Source: Mycteria americana (taxonomy: Eukaryota > Chordata > Aves > Ciconiiformes > Ciconiidae). Taken from it: 64,000 bases of DNA. The position numbers and the translations under genes are program-made. A model generated the notes under the pieces. That model was not told where the DNA came from. It worked only from the letters and a program-made list of their open reading frames with translations, and made no database searches. Below, piece by piece: positions 39,760 to 52,600 of the stretch (position 1 is its first letter; every line of letters begins with the position of its first letter). The stretch covers positions 32,225,661 through 32,289,660 of the forward strand of contig NC_134366.1 of assembly GCF_035582795.1 (NCBI RefSeq), given 5' to 3'.

Positions 39760-40700
39760 CAAAAGCCCAGATTGGGCAGACACCAGCAAATCTCGACAGA
39801 CCTGAAAAGAGTTTGTACCATCAGTCATTGCTGCACAGCACACCCTCAGAGCCTCGCGTGCTGCGGATTTTAACCTATTAGTTTATAACTCATTAACAGA
39901 TTCAGCTTCCAGATCTCACCTATGTTTTATTTATTTTCCAGTCAGGGCTACAGTAAGGCTTTTACTCACCTCAGCAGGACCACAAGAAGTTTCCTTCCTT
40001 ATGGACAGAGGAGAGAAAACAAAATGCTTTCAGACCTGATGGAGCTAGAGACAGGCAGCAATTATCTGACAAGAGGCTGACACGTTCTTCACCGCTCTTG
40101 CATAAAACATTGAGCAGTGCTTCTCAGGCCCACCTCAGCTTTCTGGTTTATTTATTTATTTTTGTGCTAACTGCTTAGCAGTTTAGCAAACTGCTATTTA
40201 ACAGCAAGGGAAAATGTCTTCTTTTTTTCAGGCTATGAAAGTACTCAGAAATAAATAAAGTCCTGGCAAGTCTTCTACCTTCCTTTGACCATCCGTCAGT
40301 TCTCCTTTGCTCGCAAGTCCTTCTCCCTTCACATGAAGCGCTCAGTTGTTTCTCTTCTTGGGCCTCACTCCTCTCGGACAATCTTTCTCCCCATGAAAGA
40401 AAGAAACACTACACGAGTCCTTAAGCCCTAAATGGAAGGGGTCTCCAGATTAATCTAATTAATTCACTTCCTTGACGCATTGATGCTTGTTAACCCTGAC
40501 TGCCTTCATCTGGCCTCCCAGGCCCCACGCCGCCATTTTTGTGGGCTGCCTTGGAGTGACCCAGCTCTTTCATACACCACTTTGAGCATCTGTTTTGCCA
40601 TTCCTTAGCAGAGTTCTCTGATCTTCTCATGCTTCCTTGTCTAAAGGTAATTATTTCTGACTTTTTTTTTCATTTTTGTAGCAATTCTCTCCAGTCACTC
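39760..40700. promoter_or_regulatory. candidate regulatory block with YY1-type site
   Basis: A unique stretch with mixed composition includes ATTAATCTAATTAATTCA (homeodomain-type sites, about 40450-40468), a CCCACGCCGCCATTTTTGTG segment and several E-box-like CATCTG motifs. No coding exon with splice sites was seen. Called from motifs only. Confidence 0.28.
40529..40539. promoter_or_regulatory. candidate YY1 site GCCGCCATTTT
   Basis: Exact match to the YY1 consensus GCCGCCAT-N-TT, at the most GC-rich point of the 39.8-40.7 kb block. YY1 sites often mark promoters and enhancers, but a single match is weak evidence. Confidence 0.4.
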
Positions 40701-43584
40701 TTCCAGAGAGGTGAGGGACAACACTTCTTTAAAGTAACTCCTTCCCAGAAAGCCTTGGTCTGGCTATGATCCACCTCAGAAGGACAAGCCCCAGAAGCCA
40801 GCTGGGGTTGTTACAGAATAGCACTAGTACTCTAAATCACTAATAATCACAGAATAGCTATGGTCTCAGCAAACAAATATTAACCTAGGGATTAAAAAAA
40901 AAAAAAAAGTATTTTTCTCCCTTTCTTACAATAATTATATAAAACCCACACATTCTTTGACTATATTACTTCTTACACTGATATTTTGAAACACGTTGAA
41001 GTCTGTGACTTTATTTGCCTTAAATAATTTTAGATGTTAGCTAATCATTGTTGCAATTTACATGCAGTAGTACAGAGTTGATAAGTGAGGAAATGTTATA
41101 GAACACCTACTTCTGCTTCAGAAACTAAGTGCTTCCTAGCTCACCAGAGTCCTAAGTGTATCAGCACGTTACCTGATCTAGCATGCACATAGATGTACAC
41201 ACACCAATAAGCCTAAATCATGAGGTCTAACCCCCTAGCTTTAAATAATCATGATAATATGCATACAAATATCTTGCAAGTACTGGAAGTAGTAATTCTG
41301 TATTTGTCTCTGCAACAAATTCTGCTTCCATCTCCTTTTAACAGGAACTCATGCAAAATGAGAGTGATGCTAACCAATTTCAGAAGTTAAGATTTCTTCC
41401 TGAGACGTCATGTTCTTTCCTCAGCACGTTGCCCAGCTGCAATGCTCTAGCAGGGAGAAGAAAAATTTGCAAATCCAGTGTCAGATATCATTCCTACATA
41501 TTTGTAATTTCCATTTATATTGTAAATGTCATTAATGAGGCCTTAAAGAATGCCTCATTGGAAACAGTGGAAGGTTTACAGCTACTACTCTTTGGTCAAT
41601 GTAAGAAGAGTGCATCTATTTCAGCTGTATGAAGATACATGCACATATTCTTTGTTTCCCTTCATACACCAATGTATAATTTCATGATGTTAATTCTGTG
41701 CATACTGAAGTGAAAAACAAAAAAAAAAGGAAACTGCCCCGAAGTTCTCTTTCGTGAAATCAAGCCTTTTCCTTTCATACTATGTTTTGCATACTCTAAG
41801 ATTTTCTCTTCATCATCAATACTTTCTACCTGAGCATGTTTTTAAATTATTAGAGGCCATGCTAAAAAAACAACCAAACAAGATTAATAGACAGAATGTC
41901 ACTACTATGATAAGTGCCAATATAGTAAAATGGCTGTTCCATTGTATTTTGCCACAGTGAGAATTTGATACGTATTGACAAACAGATCTGATTTACCTTT
42001 TATATGTCTAGTCAGAATTGTATGTAGTTGCGATTACATGAACCCATCTATCCCTCTTTATATGAAAAAGTGTGTTGTGAACAATTTGCTATCACAGACT
42101 GGCACGTTTAAAATTGCATACATTATTAAATAATAGCTTATGTATAATTTTATTTGTTTTCAGAGTTACAATGTTCATGAGATAATCATAGAGAGCACAT
42201 TATATATTATCATTAAACACATTTTTGCCACAAAAAGTTGAGAGCATTAGTAGAAAATCCTCTGTCAAGTTATGTGAAAATATTTATCACCTGTAACCAT
42301 AATTTCATAAAACCAATGTACACTGAATGTAATATTATGCCAGCAAGTTCCTTCTTTTTGCAAATATCTTTTGCTCTATACTTATGTATGTTTGCAGCTA
42401 AGGAGTGCATCTAATGCTTCTGTGTGTGTTTGCAATGCACAGGAAAAATATTAGTTTACTCCTACGGTAACTGTAATTGTCAACACCACTGGACCCAAGA
42501 ATGGGGAATTACAAGATCTTAATTTTAGCAAATAATTGCCCTCATATTTTTCTACCTAATGCTGAACATAACATTAATTGGTATTTACCTCCTAATGTTT
42601 ATAGAACACAAACTGTATATTTCAAAGACGTAATCCTTACCAACTATATACTGACTTTTATTTCAGCGTCTATTATATAAATTAGGACTCTGTTGAATTC
42701 TTATACTGAGGAACAAATGATAGTAACTTTATTTAAATACATGCACAGTACCGTGCACTACAGAAGGATGAAATACTATTTTTTAATGGATGAATGAATC
42801 AATAGAAAAATAGATTTAATAAATCATTAACATTTTAAAGTCTAGATAAAAATGAAAAATCATGCATTTCAAGCAAAGTTTCATTTCTTCCTTGTTTGTT
42901 TTTTGATGAAATCTCTGAGAACTTAAGACATGCAGAGCTCAGAAGCAGCTCACTCTAAACAATGTTAAGACCGCACAAAAAGTTTTGATTGAGACTGTTT
43001 ATATGCAGGACTGAAAAAAGTTGCCATTCTTGGACTTCCCTTCAACGTTAGACAGTGCTGTGCAAACCTCAGACAAATCCCTGTATTATGATTTCTAAGC
43101 TGTTAGGAAGTCTCTCAGAGGGCTAAGAAAGTAAAAACCTGAGCAACTGCCTCCCCAGAATTTATGACAAGAAATGTTTTGATTACAGACAGCAGACTAC
43201 AAAAGTGGAATAGATAACACTTTATCCTTTCCTTAAGAAATTAATTTAGGGGATGTGTAAATTATGGATGGCATAAATTTATAAATAATAATGACAACAA
43301 AATTAGATATTAGTTGAATTTTCCAATATTTAGAAGATGTGTCTATGTCTCAATAGTTAGTGTATATGTCTATATCTATCAACTTATGAAACAAATGAAA
43401 AGTGAGTATTTACTTGCAATTAATTTAGTGTTTTTTCCTACCCCAACATTTGTCTGGACATTGCCAATGTAACCAGAAGAACTGTAAATTTTCAGAAGTG
43501 AGTCTACTCCAGTGAGCTTGATTAATTATGCATTAACCCATTTCTCTGAAGCATCCTTCACTAAATCTTTGGTGGGAAATGCAC
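40701..43584. other. AT-rich stretch downstream of DGKB
   Basis: Unique AT-rich DNA with several AATAAA hexamers on the minus strand (near 42728, 42655 and 42149). It could include a longer DGKB 3' UTR. No repeat or other gene was recognised. Confidence 0.5.
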
Positions 43585-43590
43585 TTTATT
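43585..43590 (-). terminator. DGKB: candidate poly(A) signal AATAAA for DGKB
   Basis: This is the first AATAAA on the minus strand after the DGKB stop codon, about 870 bases downstream (TTTATT on the plus strand). The following sequence is only weakly GU-rich, and such hexamers occur often by chance in DNA this AT-rich. It may therefore be a minor site or not used. Confidence 0.25.
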
Positions 43591-44456
43591 AGGCATGAGC
43601 TTTGGTTATTTGTGTGCATACGCACTATACTATCAGTCAATATGCAGAATGATTTAAAGTTTGCCATGTTACAGAGATGTATTGCTCATTAAAATAATTC
43701 TAGTTTTGCAACAAACACCACTGATGGCTACTTTTGCAAGTATTATTATCTTCACTCTTACCATGATCTCCACAGCCGTATAGATTTTGCTCAGACTTGC
43801 ATTGACTTCCAATCTTACAAAAGCTTACACAAGAGTAATCATGATCATTTGAATACTGCACGCATTCTTAGAAGTTTTCAGCAGGTACAGTTACTCACAT
43901 ACATAGGAGTTATCAGAATAAGATAAAGATTTTAATGCTTAGCTGAATAAAAATATTCTCAGGGTAGAAAGAAATTATAAACTAAAAGTACAGGTTAATG
44001 AGACCTGTAATAAACTTTACTCTGAAACAGGTCTAATTGGCTATTGATGTGAAGATGTTTGATTCAAAAGATATTATTGAACCTATGGCATATGATCATT
44101 GTAGTAGAAAAAGTTGAAATGGAAAAGAGAGAAAATCAAATTACCCATGGCGTTCTCTTCCCATATTCCATGGCAGAATTAGCCCATAGATTAGTAAATG
44201 GTAACGCATGCAACAAAAAATATGCTGTATCACTTTATGTAAACATCTGCTTTCATCATGCAAAATGCCTACAAAACTGTGACAATATTTTTTTCTAATA
44301 GCATAGTTTTACATTAGCTCGGTTACAGAAACTGTTAAACCAAAATCCATGATTTTGCAAGTAGAAGATACTCTAAAATTCTTGAAAGATTTCCAGCATA
44401 AATATTCCAAAGCCCAACAAAGCTAATTGGTTTTCTAAAAACTAAACTACATAGGC
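43585..44456 (-). other. DGKB: DGKB 3' untranslated region, minimal extent (end uncertain)
   Basis: The sequence immediately downstream of the TAA stop on the minus strand must be 3' UTR. It is AT-rich, unique-looking and free of recognisable repeats. The lower boundary is set only at the first AATAAA hexamer met on the minus strand (43585-43590). Further hexamers occur farther downstream (near 42728, 42655 and 42149), so the true UTR could be several kilobases long. RNA reads would decide this. Confidence 0.45.
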
Positions 44457-44564
44457 TTATTCCTTGCTGTGGTTCCTTGTTCTTTTGATGATAGAAGAGA
44501 AAAGACCGGTTTTTGGAGGAGGTCCCATCAACATGGGGGCTTGGTTCTTATGAGTAATTTTTAT
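44457..44564 (-). CDS. DGKB: DGKB last coding exon, C-terminal tail and stop
   Basis: Seen: on the minus strand a long pyrimidine tract (44568-44590) ends in CCCCCAG. It is followed by 36 codons: [20 protein letters not shown], then [15 protein letters not shown] and a TAA stop at 44457-44459. It begins in phase 0, matching the phase-0 end of the 54582-54642 exon. Known: [12 protein letters not shown] followed by a basic tail is the conserved C terminus of type I DGKs, and the Arg/Lys-rich end (KRTRN-SKE) is DGKB-like. In mammals I recall Cys-Ser-Leu-Val before the basic tail, so Ser-Ser-Ile-Ile here looks like a lineage difference. Isoforms differing at the C-terminal end are reported for mammalian DGKB, so an alternative last exon could exist elsewhere. 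No frameshift or premature stop is seen. Confidence 0.94.
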   Translation of the reverse strand: MKITHKNQAPMLMGPPPKTGLFSSIIKRTRNHSKE

Positions 44565-46064
44565 CTGGGGGAAGAAAGAAGAAAAACAGAGTTATCCCTT
44601 GAGCTAGCTCAATTCCAGGTATCTGAGATGCCTGAATTATCTTTATATGTGACTTCCAAACTTTCTTAATTTAATCAAAGATGAAAGGAAAATACCTGTA
44701 TTTTTTATGAATAATATCACATATGCAGTAAACCAATCTATGTGTAATCATTGTTTCCACAAATACTTTAAATTATACTTGCAATCAATATTAAAAATCA
44801 TATGCAATAAAATAGATGCCAATATGTGATCTTACTTTTTGAGTGTGGGATTTATTGCTTGCTGTTGAATATTTTACATATCTACAAGATGAATAAGAAT
44901 TTAAAAGTTGGAAAGGACACACATGCTGACAGACCAAGCTGTTGCCCATTATTAACATATAAGCTACGTCTTTGTATGCTTTATTTATACATCTAATCAA
45001 GCTGTACTTCTCTTTTAACACATGACACTGCTTAATTTCAAAATAACCATTATGAACGAAAGTCAAAAGTTAATACACAAAAAAGGTCAAAAAAGATGAA
45101 CTAGCATTCTAATTTGTTAATTAATTGTTAATAGAATAGACTCAAATATTGAAAAGCCTATTTAAAACACTTTGTAAGACTGCTTTAAAGCTACCCGTTT
45201 TGATTTCTTTGATATAAAACTACGAATCACCTTAAATGAGACAACCTTAAAGTAGATTATGTCTGCAATTTTCTCTAATTCAAGTCTAAATTAGAGAAGA
45301 CATTTTATGAATGTATGCTATGCTCAAAGCTAATTGAAAGCAATTATCAAAGTGGCATTTTGTCTGTGACTTTAAGATACATTGTAAGATAATAAATGAT
45401 TCTCATTATGTAATAAAAAGGTCACATCTTGCCTTTGGGCTAGTGACGCTAAGAGTTTTTCAAAAGCAATCCGAGACATTTTCTTTAGTGAACTACGACT
45501 AATACAAGAACCATCACTTATTAAATATCAGTTGTCACCTGCATAGTACCCACATCAGAGATGGGTATTTCTTTCAAAAAGAAACACCACCTCATTAAAA
45601 ACTGGAAAAAATATATCTCTTAAAGTGCATACCTGACATTTTCAAGTTAAAATGAATATCCTTCACTTGTCATTCACTAATAGTAATGAAACAAAAAATG
45701 TATGTCACGTGGAGAGGCTCATTAAAATATAGATCAGGACATTTCTTGGGGTGGAAATTTACTTTACAATATAAGGAGACAGAAACATAAAAAACTCAAC
45801 AGAATGAGTGGGTTGGTTTAACTCTATTAGAGCCTTTACTTTACTCTCCAAGTGCTTATTTCCATGCTACCTTAGTTCATTAGTCTCAGATTTCATACAT
45901 GACCTGTTTTTGTCAACGTTGTTCATTAGTATCAAATTTAGCATACGGGGTTTTTTTGGCAACCTAGATTAATTTCACACGGTTAATAACTCTTGCTTTC
46001 AAAGACTGGCACCAACATATTTTCTCACAAGAAATTCTACTTCAGGCATCACTTTGGAAGCTAA

Positions 46065-46140
46065 ATCTGTAGTTGGGGTAAATTGGCATTATTCCACTGA
46101 TGTCACTTTATACCAGCTGATGATCTGGTCCTGGAAAATC
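46065..46140. repeat. MITE-like palindromic repeat fragment
   Basis: GGGGTAAATTGGCATTATTC, CACTGATGTCACTTTATACC and AGCTGATGATCTGGTCC match a palindromic family (TGTAAATTGGCATAGCTCCATTGACTTCAATGG… ACACCAGCTGAGGATCTGGCCC). It is recognisable across about 75 bases. More of the same kind may follow, to about 46310 (ATTGCAAGATTTGGCC). Confidence 0.55.
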
Positions 46141-46679
46141 ACTTCAAGGATTTGTGTAACTTTCACATGCTTCATAAGACATATTTTGGGGCTCAGGAAC
46201 AGTGATGACATCAACCTGGTCCTGAGGATCAATACACGAAGTAATCTGCAGCTGCTGTGAGTGAATTCTTCAAGAGTCATAAGGGTTCAGCTTATTGCAA
46301 GATTTGGCCATGATGTGGCGGTAGGAATGGCCTCAGGGTTTCCTTTCAGAGGTAAATCATAGTAATTCCATCTTAAAATGAATAAAAGAGCAAAGCTCAA
46401 AAGATGGCTTTAGTATGAAGAGGTGAGGTAATCCTGAGACCTCATACAGATTGCATGTTGGATAGGGGCTGTTCAATGCTGCTGAGGATGAATGCAATTA
46501 CATATTGAGAAAATGTTTATCATTTGTAATGTTCTTTTTTGGCTTGAGCCATCTGTTTCAGAGACCATGAGTCTTCAGTATGTTGTATCCTATCAGCTGA
46601 GATCAGCTAAGATGCATGAACATGATTAACCACTCATGCGCAGGGCGATGGAGTCCTATATGCATTTCTCCAAGACATA

Positions 46680-46740
46680 TTTTCAACTGTTATAAATTGG
46701 CACGATTCCAGTGGTGTAAAATATATTTTACACTCTGAAA
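46680..46740. repeat. possible second MITE-like fragment of the same family
   Basis: TATAAATTGGCACGATTCCA followed by GTGGTGTAAAATATATTTTA and CACTC resembles the same TAAATTGGCA-type half-palindrome as at 46065, but over a shorter stretch. Confidence 0.3.
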
Positions 46741-47184
46741 ATACAAAAATAAAGTGTAAACTTAAAGTATATTTGCTTTCTTATGCATGGTAGTGTATGT
46801 TAACATTGCATTGGTTAACAATGATAACCATTTATTCCTTATTTTCCTGCTGAAAAAAAAAGATTAAAAAAAATCTTATCTTTGGGTGATAAAAAGAGAT
46901 CAGTATGTTTGTAATACATGCTGGACCATTGTACTACCTTGCCTGAAATAGGATAATTTTGTTTTTCTCAAGACTTTGAGGCACTGTATTTCTGGCCTGG
47001 ACTCTCACTTCTGCTTCTGTTTTCATACTGGCAGCACTGCCAGAGTTGGTGCTGTGAGTTTGGGTGACAAGTGACAGTACGCACTTTGAGATGGGAAGCA
47101 GCACTAAGGATCTCAGAGAAATAGTGTTGTAGGTCAAAGTAGGACTGAACACTGAAAGTGCTGTATGGGAGACTGAAATGGACC

Positions 47185-47203
47185 AAAAAAAAAAAAAAAA
47201 AAA
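47185..47203. repeat. A19 homopolymer
   Basis: Nineteen A in the last DGKB intron. No insertion body was recognised. Confidence 0.95.
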
Positions 47204-48929
47204 GAAAAATCTTTAATTACAAACAACCAAGATTTAGTTTAGTTAAAAATAAAGGAATCGCTACTTATAGCTGCATATAGATTCTGTGTGTGTGCACATG
47301 GAGTGTCTAAAGACTAACTTTTACCATACAGTTTCTCTTTCATTCAGCAAGCAACTTCATGTCTTTTTTAGTAGAAGCACAATTATAAAAGCTTTAAATA
47401 AAACCTATTTTTTTTTGTTTTTCATTTTTCCTAGGTGAATCTGTGATTTACACACACATACACGAGAAAGGGCTTGCTCAGACAAAAATCCCAAAAGCTC
47501 AAACCCTAACCTAACATATTTTTAGGAACTGATGATACCTTGACAAATATACTCCTACAAATTACTATGGAATTCTGGAAAATAATTTTTGAGATAATTT
47601 ACTCAGTTTTATTGAAAATATATAACTTACAGAAAATATGGAGGACATTTTAAACATAAATTAGGGGAGTGGCTGAAGTGCTGCTGGAGAAAAACACTTC
47701 TATTTGGCGTATTTGGCACAAATTTATATTTAAAAATAGGCAAAATGAGGAAATAACAAAATTTCATTTAGGGGGAAGCAAATAGCCACATGAATTGCTA
47801 GGATATAATGGATTTTTGTTCTAAGCCTGATACACAACATTATACGTTAAACTCAAACTGTTCAAGCCAATGGCAAAACTCTCATTCACTAACTGAAGAC
47901 AAGATTTTATCCTATGAGTTCATGATCACAGAAATTTAAAGGTATATCTAGTAAATAGGTTTAGCGTAGAAAAATACTGCATTTGCAATTTCGAAATCAC
48001 CTTTCCAGTATTAGAAAATGTGTCCAATGACCTAGTCATGGGAAGGGACACCAGATCTAATTAAAAAAGAGCATAATTCTTAAGAGATGGTAATTGCTCC
48101 GTATTTGTCGATAGCAAATTTTCCGATAAAGGAGAAGCCTGAATTTGTGATACTAAAGATATTTATAAATGAATAAACCAGACATTTATTTGTTTCAGGA
48201 GCAGGTCAGAGTTTCAAAATATGCCTCAAAGCTACATTAATACAATGCATCCACTAAATGAAATGCAGTGAGCATCAATAATTTTAGTGTGGTAACTATA
48301 TCTTTTAGGTCAGTCCGTTTTGCCTTCATGTTCCTTTTTCTACAATATGTGCTGGTTACCTTTGTCTTCCTGACTTCAGAGAATGCCTAAATATTTACTG
48401 TGAACACAGAACAGTGCTATAAATACAGGTACTAACCACAATGCTAAATGACAATAGAAAACTGGAAACAGAGATAATCAGCTCTGCTTATAATATTTCA
48501 ATTAATGTTAAAGAAAGAAACCCTATATTTTAAGGACAAAGGGAAAAAACTGACAGAAAAAACTTATCAAGTTGGATCTGTTAGTTTATGGTCACTTTTT
48601 TCCATGCTATCACCAGTGTTTGGGTGTTGCTAGTTTTGAGGGTATGAGGGTTTTCCCACAGTCTAGATGCCCATATGCTGCTCCCCTTGCAGGAAATGGA
48701 GGAACGCTACACCGCTGCATCACAGAAGTACCAAATACTTTTATCTTCCCGTAGCTGATCAAGAGCTGTACTGGGTATCATGATATGAATAAGACCTATA
48801 GAATGTAGTCAGTGCTAAACAATATGAACCTGTGACTTGCATTATGTGGTATTTTGGTCAAAATCTCTTCAGATCTAGACCAGTTGTTTTAAATATAGCG
48901 TTATGCAACACATCTTTTAAACAAATTTC

Positions 48930-49680
48930 TTAACAATATTATTGTGCAAAGTGCAATCAAATCTAATCAGTTTGGCATTAATTAAGCTCTAATAATATAC
49001 TCTAGTCTCTCTCCTAAGTAGTGTGATCCGTTTCCCCTTCACACAGGTAGATTGGAAAACATTACTGTGTCATCATAATTTTTAAACATACCGAGAAAAT
49101 GACAGAGCTGCAAAATTAAAATAAATGATTAATGGCATTTTTTTCATGTTTTGTACTAATAGGTATCACCGAGGTTTTAAATTAATAGAGCTGTCAAGCT
49201 CAGGGTTGTTACAGATCCAGTGCAGAACTAAAATGGAAATTATGTATTCCACAGACACCTAAAGATGACACTTTGGAATATTTTAAATTTTAATTAGTAG
49301 GTGCAATTGTTTTCCCCCCCTCCTCCCTAAAACCACTGCAAATTAATTGGCAATTAGTCACAACTAATTCTTTTCTTAGCAATCTGAACTGAAAAGAAAG
49401 GTGCACTACATGTTAGAGTATTTGTCTGGGGTGCAGAAAGCACACATGCAGTAAATTGCTTTGTCAATTACAAAAACTACTGTTGTGAAATTAAGAAAAA
49501 ATATGCATAGGTAAACAAAACTAATTAACGTGCAGTGTACCTGTGAGCACAAAAAATAATGCCCAGCTGCAATAAAGTGTTAGAAACTCAATAAATCACT
49601 CTGGCCTTGAAACAGAAATGTATGCACATTGTTGCTCAGAAGGGAAAATGCAGCATTTTAGTATAACACCAGAAACTTTT
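48930..49680. promoter_or_regulatory. candidate intronic enhancer with clustered homeodomain sites
   Basis: This unique block in the last DGKB intron carries TTAATTAA (48978-48985), TAATTAG (49291), AATTAATTGGCAATTAG (49341 on), CTAATTA (49521), a forkhead-type GTAAACAA (49511) and a TGTCA half-site (near 49192). The density and spacing resemble developmental enhancers. The AT-rich background raises the chance rate, so this rests on clustering only. Confidence 0.35.
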
Positions 49681-52600
49681 TCTAGCAATTGACTTCCATT
49701 TATGGGTTACCTATGTAATAATTGTCTAATATTCTAGTAAAATCAGTGACCATACCTAGGACCCAGTTCCTCTTTGCTCTAAAGAAGCAGACACAAAAGT
49801 TTAAATTCTCCCATTATAAACAACTGATAAGAAAATATTACTACATTCAGTGACATGGAAAGAAGATACTTTACAGACAGTCTAGAACACAGCTGCAGCT
49901 TCTTCATGCGATCTGTGGCAGCCAATGGATCTACATGAAAGCAAATCTGTGACTTTCAGTTTTCTCACCCAGCCCTGGCATAATAGTGATTATTAGTAAA
50001 AGCTTTTTTTTTTGTTTTTAGTTCTTATTTCTCTCTGGATTTAACTACAAAGGTAAGGCTTCAATAGGACCTCTCTTCTCAGGCATCACATCTCTTGGGA
50101 CTAAAGGAAAGGCTAGAGAGAAACTGTTCATTCATTCATTCAAACCTTATTTTTAAGGTGCATTCAATTTATAATATTTTGAAATATTATTTCTGAGTTT
50201 CATTATTAAATGGGGAGGCTTACTACAAGTATTCCTATCAGTAAATAATTCTAAAAATACTATATGTTTCAGATCTCTATGAAACTATATTTCTGGCAAT
50301 CCGTTAGGTGGGCTCTGACTATGGATTTTCATTTAGGCAATATTCTTGCATTTTCTATAGACACTTCTGTCTTCTACTTTTAATCTAATGTTGCTAGCAG
50401 CTTGACACTCTTTCAGATAAGATGCCAAGCAAGTCAGGAATAGATGAAAGAACTGAAATCATAGTTACTTCTAATTAAGATGGAATATTCTTATGGATTT
50501 TTTCAAAACAATGCTAATAATTTATGTAGCTAAATTGAAAGATTACTTTTCTTAAAAAAAATCCTGATGGCTAAAGCTAGAAGTTTATTGAATTAACTTG
50601 AGAGTCTTTGAAGTTTCATTACTATTAATGACCTGTTTGGAGATCAGGTGAAACCATGGATATCTTTCATGTTGCTATATTTGTCTGGGACAGCTCTGAT
50701 AGAATTTCCTCCTCAGCTAATCAGACAAGATGTTTAACATAACATTATCATCTTTCCTCCTCCCAAAGACTCCTCTATAAAAAAACAGTGGAAACAATAC
50801 AATTTGATGCTCAGATTCTGCATCTTATTATACCAGAGCAGAGTGACTTTGTTGGACACTGCAGTCTGCATGTGTTCAACACAGTGAATAATGCTGGATG
50901 ACAGATCTTTAGACTAAGCCACTCACATTTTTAAGTACGTACAGGACCTACAGGAACGCATTCCTGCTCTCGTCTAGGGATGCTAGATGCATTTGCAATA
51001 GAAGATCATAAAGATGTTAAAAGAAGCACACGACAACTTCTTTAGTACTACAATTGATAGCAGGAATGCAAAATCACAGATCACAGGTTCTGGGGAATCC
51101 CTGCATTGTCTATTGCATCCCACAGAATTTTCTCAGCCCACACTGTCATTTTGGGGGAACATGATCTCTACATGCATGAGAAGGGACAGCTGTCAGCAAC
51201 TTGTGCTACTTGTATAAAATTTTTTTCCAGTCAGAAAGGAGAAGTAGCAAAGATAAACTTGTTGATACCTTCAACAGGAAATAAACTTCCAAGCCTGCAT
51301 GTGCAGCCTGCATCCCACACATAACAGGGACTTGATGCAGAACTTGTTTTCCTTAATATGCATAACGGAATAGCAGGAGAATTTTGATCAGGTTGAACTC
51401 AGTTTCTTGAAAAATCATTTGCAAAATACTCTCATTTGTACTAAAATCTGAAGCAGAAACAGAAGAGGACTTCTGAGAACCACTTGCACCTTGGGCCAGG
51501 GTTGATTCAATACCTGCTGATCGTATGAATTTCTTTCTCACTTAGTCTCTGTAATTTTTATAGGTCAGTCCATAAAACTACTGAAATTAGATGACACTGA
51601 AGTTCCTGAGATGACCATACTAAAATAAAACGTGTTATTTCAACTTTCTAAAGGACAGTTGGAGAGGCAGGGATAGCAGTCTTTTTTTTTTAACAATAGC
51701 TGTCTGGCAGGAGCACCAAAGAATCAAAAACCTGAGGCTCAGCTGCTGTGTCTAACTGGTGCACATGATCTGTGCAACACAACAAGGTGCAGGGGTCTCT
51801 CCCCTAGAACTAGTGAGATGGTATATCCAAGCAGGCCTGTACTGTGTGGAGACAGTAGCTTCTGTCCTTGAAGCCATATAGCCGGTAAACTAATAAGCAC
51901 CTTCCCTCAGCAACCTAGTGTGAAACAAGAGGTAGCATGGGAATGTCCCTCCACATCTCAGTGCATGATGTAGGAGTGCCAACATCTTTGTATATGAGCC
52001 TCAGTTCCTTGTAAGACCTAGGGAAAGAAACTTCCTAAGAGGGGAAATAAAAGGAAAAGCACACTTTCACATGTTTCCTAAGGAACTAAACTTATCGATT
52101 TCTCTATCTGATCATCACATTTTTTTTCCATTTAAAAACTGGCCATTAATCATTTGCTTTCAGGTAATTTTGGGAGAAAACTGCAGTTTTGCTTCTAGAG
52201 AAGACAAAAGCTCATGATTCTTATATTGGTGTCCTCATATTTTTTTCCTGAAATTTGAGCTCTTGCAGGTTCAAATAATTGGCTACATAGTTGGCTATAC
52301 ATAAGAATTTATTCTGAATTTATGTTTTTTTTCAGAGTCTGGTTTTGGATACACATCACTGAGATATCATCCTGATACTTATGTAATCAAATACATTTTG
52401 GTTTCCAAACAAAGACCCGTCTGAAGCACATACTTAGAAATCAAATCTTAAACTTTGGTTGAGAGAAAGATAACATCCATCTTTGTCATTGTCTCAGGAG
52501 GAATTCCTAGCTAGTTTACAGAGAACTTCAAGGAAAAACTGTAGTGTAGTTAGAATTAGTGGGGAGGGGAGAGGTTAGACCATACATGTTTTTTCCTTTG

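Noticed and set aside
44469..44669. 66-codon plus-strand frame
   Set aside because: It is an antisense shadow of the last DGKB coding exon.
47496..47512. telomere-like CCCTAACC
   Set aside because: Only about two degenerate units; no array.
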